Part shown: one piece after another, positions 6,314 through 8,709 of the stretch
Numbering within the stretch: position 1 is the stretch's first letter
Layout: every line of letters starts with the position of its first letter
Source of the DNA: DASVTR01 sp033855775
GTDB lineage: Bacteria > Acidobacteriota > Blastocatellia > Pyrinomonadales > Pyrinomonadaceae
Direction: 5' to 3'
Assembly (NCBI GenBank): GCA_033855775.1
Contig: JAWVFT010000106.1
Location: 1-8,709, forward strand
DNA: 8,709 nt
Translations under genes and position numbers: made by a program
The notes under the pieces: model-generated
Databases searched by the model: none
What the model was told of the DNA's origin: nothing
Seen by the model: only the letters and a program-made list of their open reading frames with translations

Positions 6314-7144
6314 ATGGACGAGACTCCCGAACTAACGCCGTCAACGGCGCCACAGCCGCCGTCGCAGGCTCCGGCCTTGCCGACTATCAATGTCGCGGGC
6401 GCGCGTCCTGAAATCTCCCAAGCCATCGGCGGCGACGAGTTGAAGCTCAAGCTTGGCGAGTTTGCCGGGCCGCTAGACTTGTTGCTCTACCTGATTCGGC
6501 AGGAGCAGATAGACATCTACGACATTCCGGTGGCGCGCATCACGGATGAATACTTGCGCTACCTGCGCTTGATGCAAGAGTTGGACATCGCCGTCGCCGG
6601 CGATTTTTTAGTGATGGCGGCGACGCTGATAGAGATTAAATCTAGAATGCTCTTGCCGCGCGACCCGCTGGCCGCGCTTGAGGAAGATGCAGCCGACCCG
6701 CGCCGCGAACTGGTTGACCGCTTGTTGGAGCATCAGAAATTCAAAGCGGCGGCGGAGATGCTGTGGTCGCGCGCGACGGTCGAGCAGGCCGTCTTCACGC
6801 GGGCCGAACTGGAAACCGACCGGCAGAACCCGGAAATCTCTGCCGGCGTCTTCGACCTCCTGAAAGTCTTCCAGCAGATTCTCGCGCGCCATAAAGAAGA
6901 AGTCTTGATGGAGATTGAGCGCGATGAAGTTTCGATGACGGAGATGCTCGAACGCCTGCGCAACATGGTGCTCTCGGCGGGCGAGTTGAACCTGCTCAGG
7001 TTCTTCGAGCGCGCACGCTCGCGCCGCGAACTCGTGCTCGCGTTTCTCTCCGTCCTCGAACTCGTTCGCACCACCGAAATCTCGCTCGTTCAGCTTGAGA
7101 CGTTCGGCGACATCATCGCCCGCGCGGGCGGCGAAAATATTTGA
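6314..7144 (+). CDS. scpA: Segregation and condensation protein A (kleisin)
   Basis: ScpA is the kleisin that links the heads of the SMC dimer and, with ScpB, forms the bacterial condensin that compacts and segregates chromosomes. The protein has 276 residues. The N-terminal kleisin domain shows FAGPLDLLLYLI (50-61), IDIYDIPVARITDEY (66-80) and the helix ending EIKSRMLLP (107-115). The C-terminal winged-helix part spans about 205-276 (SRRELVLAFLSVLELVR, then VQLETFGDII). The first 40 residues are proline- and alanine-rich, lack the fold, and form an extension not present in the shortest homologues. The gene sits between trpS and scpB, a conserved arrangement, and its stop is 5 bases before ATG 7150 of scpB. 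Confidence 0.95.
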   Translation: MDETPELTPSTAPQPPSQAPALPTINVAGARPEISQAIGGDELKLKLGEFAGPLDLLLYLIRQEQIDIYDIPVARITDEYLRYLRLMQELDIAVAGDFLVMAATLIEIKSRMLLPRDPLAALEEDAADPRRELVDRLLEHQKFKAAAEMLWSRATVEQAVFTRAELETDRQNPEISAGVFDLLKVFQQILARHKEEVLMEIERDEVSMTEMLERLRNMVLSAGELNLLRFFERARSRRELVLAFLSVLELVRTTEISLVQLETFGDIIARAGGENI

Positions 7145-7149
7145 CGGCT

Positions 7150-7962
7150 ATGAGTGAAGAAATCAAAGAACAGGAAATGACGGAAACGTTTGAGACGAAC
7201 GAGGCGCAAGCCGGCGGCTCAAGCGAAGAGGCGACGGCAGCCGGGTTGGAGTTTGAACCCGCAGACGACGCGCCCGCGTCTGACGAGATGGACGAAGGCG
7301 TCGTGATACACGATGCCGACGCCGAAGACGCGCTCGAAGAAGCGCAACGCCGTGCCGCGTCAAGTCCGGCGCAGGATGATGAAGCTGTTGCTCCTGAGAG
7401 CTACGACGCTGAAACTCCGCACAACGTCCGCAGCATGGCCGAGATGATGGCGATTATCGAGTCGCTCATCTTCGTCGCCGAAGAGCCTCTGAGCGCTAAG
7501 GCTCTGGCCGACGTGCTACAGGAAGACCGCGGCTGGATTGAGACTGCGCTCGAAGGCTTGGCCGAAGAGTTCAACGCGCGCAACGGCGGCTTGCATCTGC
7601 GCGAGGTCGCGGGCGGCTGGCAGTTTGCGACGCGCCCGGAACATCACGAGCACGTCCGCGCTTTTCTCAGGACACGCCCGAGCGCCAAGCTCTCGCTCGC
7701 CTCGCTCGAAACGCTGGCCGTCATCGCTTACAAGCAACCGATTACCGTTCCTGAGATTCTGGAAATTCGCGGCGTTCAATCTCCATCGGCCATCAAGACG
7801 CTGCTCGACAAACGGCTCATCGTCGCCAAGGGGCGCAAGGAAACCATCGGTCGCCCGATGATGTACGGCACGTCGAAAGAGTTTCTGCTTCAGTTCGGAC
7901 TCAAAGATTTAACCGAACTGCCGAGCATCGAAGACTTCGAAGATTTGGCGGGAGGCATGTGA
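7150..7962 (+). CDS. scpB: Segregation and condensation protein B
   Basis: ScpB dimerises and binds the ScpA linker in the SMC-ScpAB condensin. From ATG 7150 the protein has 270 residues. Residues 1-95 are strongly acidic, low in hydrophobic residues and probably disordered. The two winged-helix domains start near 96 (MAEMMAIIESLIFVAEEPLS). Family signatures are GWQFATRP (156-163), LSLASLETLAVIAYKQPIT (181-199), IRGVQSPSAIKTLLDK (206-221), GRPMMYGTS (234-242) and FLLQFGL (245-251). The core is standard and looks functional. A TTG at 7141, overlapping the scpA stop, would add three residues; ATG 7150 is preferred. Neither has a strong ribosome binding site, so coupling to scpA is likely. Confidence 0.94.
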   Translation: MSEEIKEQEMTETFETNEAQAGGSSEEATAAGLEFEPADDAPASDEMDEGVVIHDADAEDALEEAQRRAASSPAQDDEAVAPESYDAETPHNVRSMAEMMAIIESLIFVAEEPLSAKALADVLQEDRGWIETALEGLAEEFNARNGGLHLREVAGGWQFATRPEHHEHVRAFLRTRPSAKLSLASLETLAVIAYKQPITVPEILEIRGVQSPSAIKTLLDKRLIVAKGRKETIGRPMMYGTSKEFLLQFGLKDLTELPSIEDFEDLAGGM

Positions 7963-8039
7963 CGAAGCCTTTGAGCCTGCGAGCATGAGCCGCGCCATCA
8001 ACCGGAGCGCGACTTTCAACATCATGACTCAAGGCTTCG
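7963..8039. repeat. Inverted repeat between scpB and rluB
   Basis: CGAAGCCTT (7963-7971) pairs with AAGGCTTCG (8031-8039). After a one-base bulge (T7972) the stem continues with GAG (7973-7975) and CTC (8028-8030), giving a 12-bp stem with a 52-base loop. It begins directly after the scpB stop codon. No T run follows, so it is unlikely to be a simple terminator. It may be an mRNA processing or stability element. Confidence 0.35.
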
Positions 8040-8063
8040 GCGGGCTTCACGCTCTGGACTTTT

Positions 8064-8709
8064 ATGGAAGAACGTTTACAAAAACTTATCGCCGCCGCCG
8101 GACTCGCCTCGCGTCGTCATGCCGAAGAGATGATAGAGGCGGGCGAGGTGACGGTTAACGGAAAAATCGTGACGACTTTGGGAACGAAGGCCGACCCCGC
8201 GCGCGACCACATCAAGGTGCGCGGGCGACTGATTAACCCGCTGCTCGAAGCGCGCGAGAAATTCTACGTCCTGCTCAACAAGCCGCGCGGTTATCTATCG
8301 AGCGTCGCAGACCCGGAAGGCCGCCCGCTGGTGACGGAGCTTGTCCCGTCTTCGCTCGGTCGCCTGCACCCGGTCGGACGCCTCGACTTCAACACCGAAG
8401 GCTTGCTGCTCTTGACCAACGACGGCGACTTCACGAACTTCATCACGGCGGCGCGCAACAACGTGGCGAAGGTTTATGAAGTGAAGGTGAAGGGTGTCCC
8501 GGCGGATGACGCCGTTGAGCGTCTGCGGCGCGGAATCCGCCTCGACGACGGAGAGCGAACCTCTCCCGCGGAGATTAAGAAGATTGACGAGAGCGCCACT
8601 AACTCATGGTTTGAGGTCATCCTTCATGAAGGGCGCAACCAGCAAATCAGGCGCATGTTCGATGCCGTCGGCCACTCTGTCTTGAAGCTGCGCCGCGTCC
8701 GCATCGGCT
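8064..8709 (+). CDS. rluB: 23S rRNA pseudouridine synthase, RluB/RsuA family, cut by window edge
   Basis: The frame opens at ATG 8064 and is open to the window edge; the 215 visible residues hold nearly all the catalytic domain. Residues 1-55 are an S4 RNA-binding domain (RLQKLIAAAGLASRRHAEEM, 4-23, then VTVNGKIV). The synthase domain shows LLNKPRGYLSS (70-80), the catalytic motif GRLDFNTEGLLLLTNDG (105-121) with Asp 108 as the nucleophile, and EGRNQQIRRM (189-198). These are RsuA/RluB/RluE/RluF family signatures. The position after scpAB favours RluB, which modifies helix 89 of 23S rRNA in Escherichia coli; that specificity is inferred. The upstream ribosome binding site is poor. The gap to scpB is 101 bases, so a separate promoter or read-through are both possible. 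Confidence 0.9.
   Translation, partial: MEERLQKLIAAAGLASRRHAEEMIEAGEVTVNGKIVTTLGTKADPARDHIKVRGRLINPLLEAREKFYVLLNKPRGYLSSVADPEGRPLVTELVPSSLGRLHPVGRLDFNTEGLLLLTNDGDFTNFITAARNNVAKVYEVKVKGVPADDAVERLRRGIRLDDGERTSPAEIKKIDESATNSWFEVILHEGRNQQIRRMFDAVGHSVLKLRRVRIG

Overview
The window is a GC-rich chromosomal segment carrying mostly conserved bacterial housekeeping genes. It holds two divergent transcription units separated by a gene-free region of about 540 bases. The gene mix suggests Acidobacteriota, possibly a Blastocatellia-like lineage: a site-2 protease, trpS, scpA, scpB and pseudouridine synthase run, preceded by a TIG plus six-repeat beta-propeller protein, and opposite an HflX GTPase coupled to a 7TM-HD protein. 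This placement is an inference from gene content and style. No 16S rRNA or other decisive marker is present, and a similar trpS-scpA-scpB-rluB order also occurs in Geobacter-like bacteria.

The left unit (minus strand, positions 1 to about 3150) encodes HflX, a ribosome-associated GTPase. It overlaps by 4 bases (ATGA) the start of a large membrane protein of the 7TM-HD (PgpH/YqfF-like) family. That second gene runs off the left edge, so only its first 366 residues are visible. A candidate extended -10 promoter lies at 3147-3152, followed by a long leader of about 280 nt with a 10-bp inverted repeat. HflX-family sequence continues in frame about 32 codons upstream of the first standard start codon (GTG 2761), up to an ATC codon placed 8 nt after a strong GGAGG. 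This is the most interesting observation in the window.

The central intergenic region (about 2862-3401) holds the two divergent candidate promoters, a degenerate 7-base tandem repeat, a 10-bp hairpin, and a 15-bp perfect inverted repeat whose right arm ends next to the ribosome binding site of the rightward gene.

The right part (plus strand, 3402 to the right edge) carries a TIG/six-bladed propeller protein of unknown function. Then, behind a candidate promoter, comes a tight run: an M50 site-2-type protease, trpS, scpA, scpB and a partial RluB-type pseudouridine synthase. The first four are separated by 5-14 bases and probably share a transcript. ScpA and ScpB together form the kleisin module of the SMC condensin, which compacts and segregates the chromosome. 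The others serve tRNA charging, rRNA modification and membrane proteolysis. I found no mobile element, CRISPR array, tRNA or rRNA gene, and no strong evidence for a wholly new system. The unusual material is in the regulatory regions and the HflX start.
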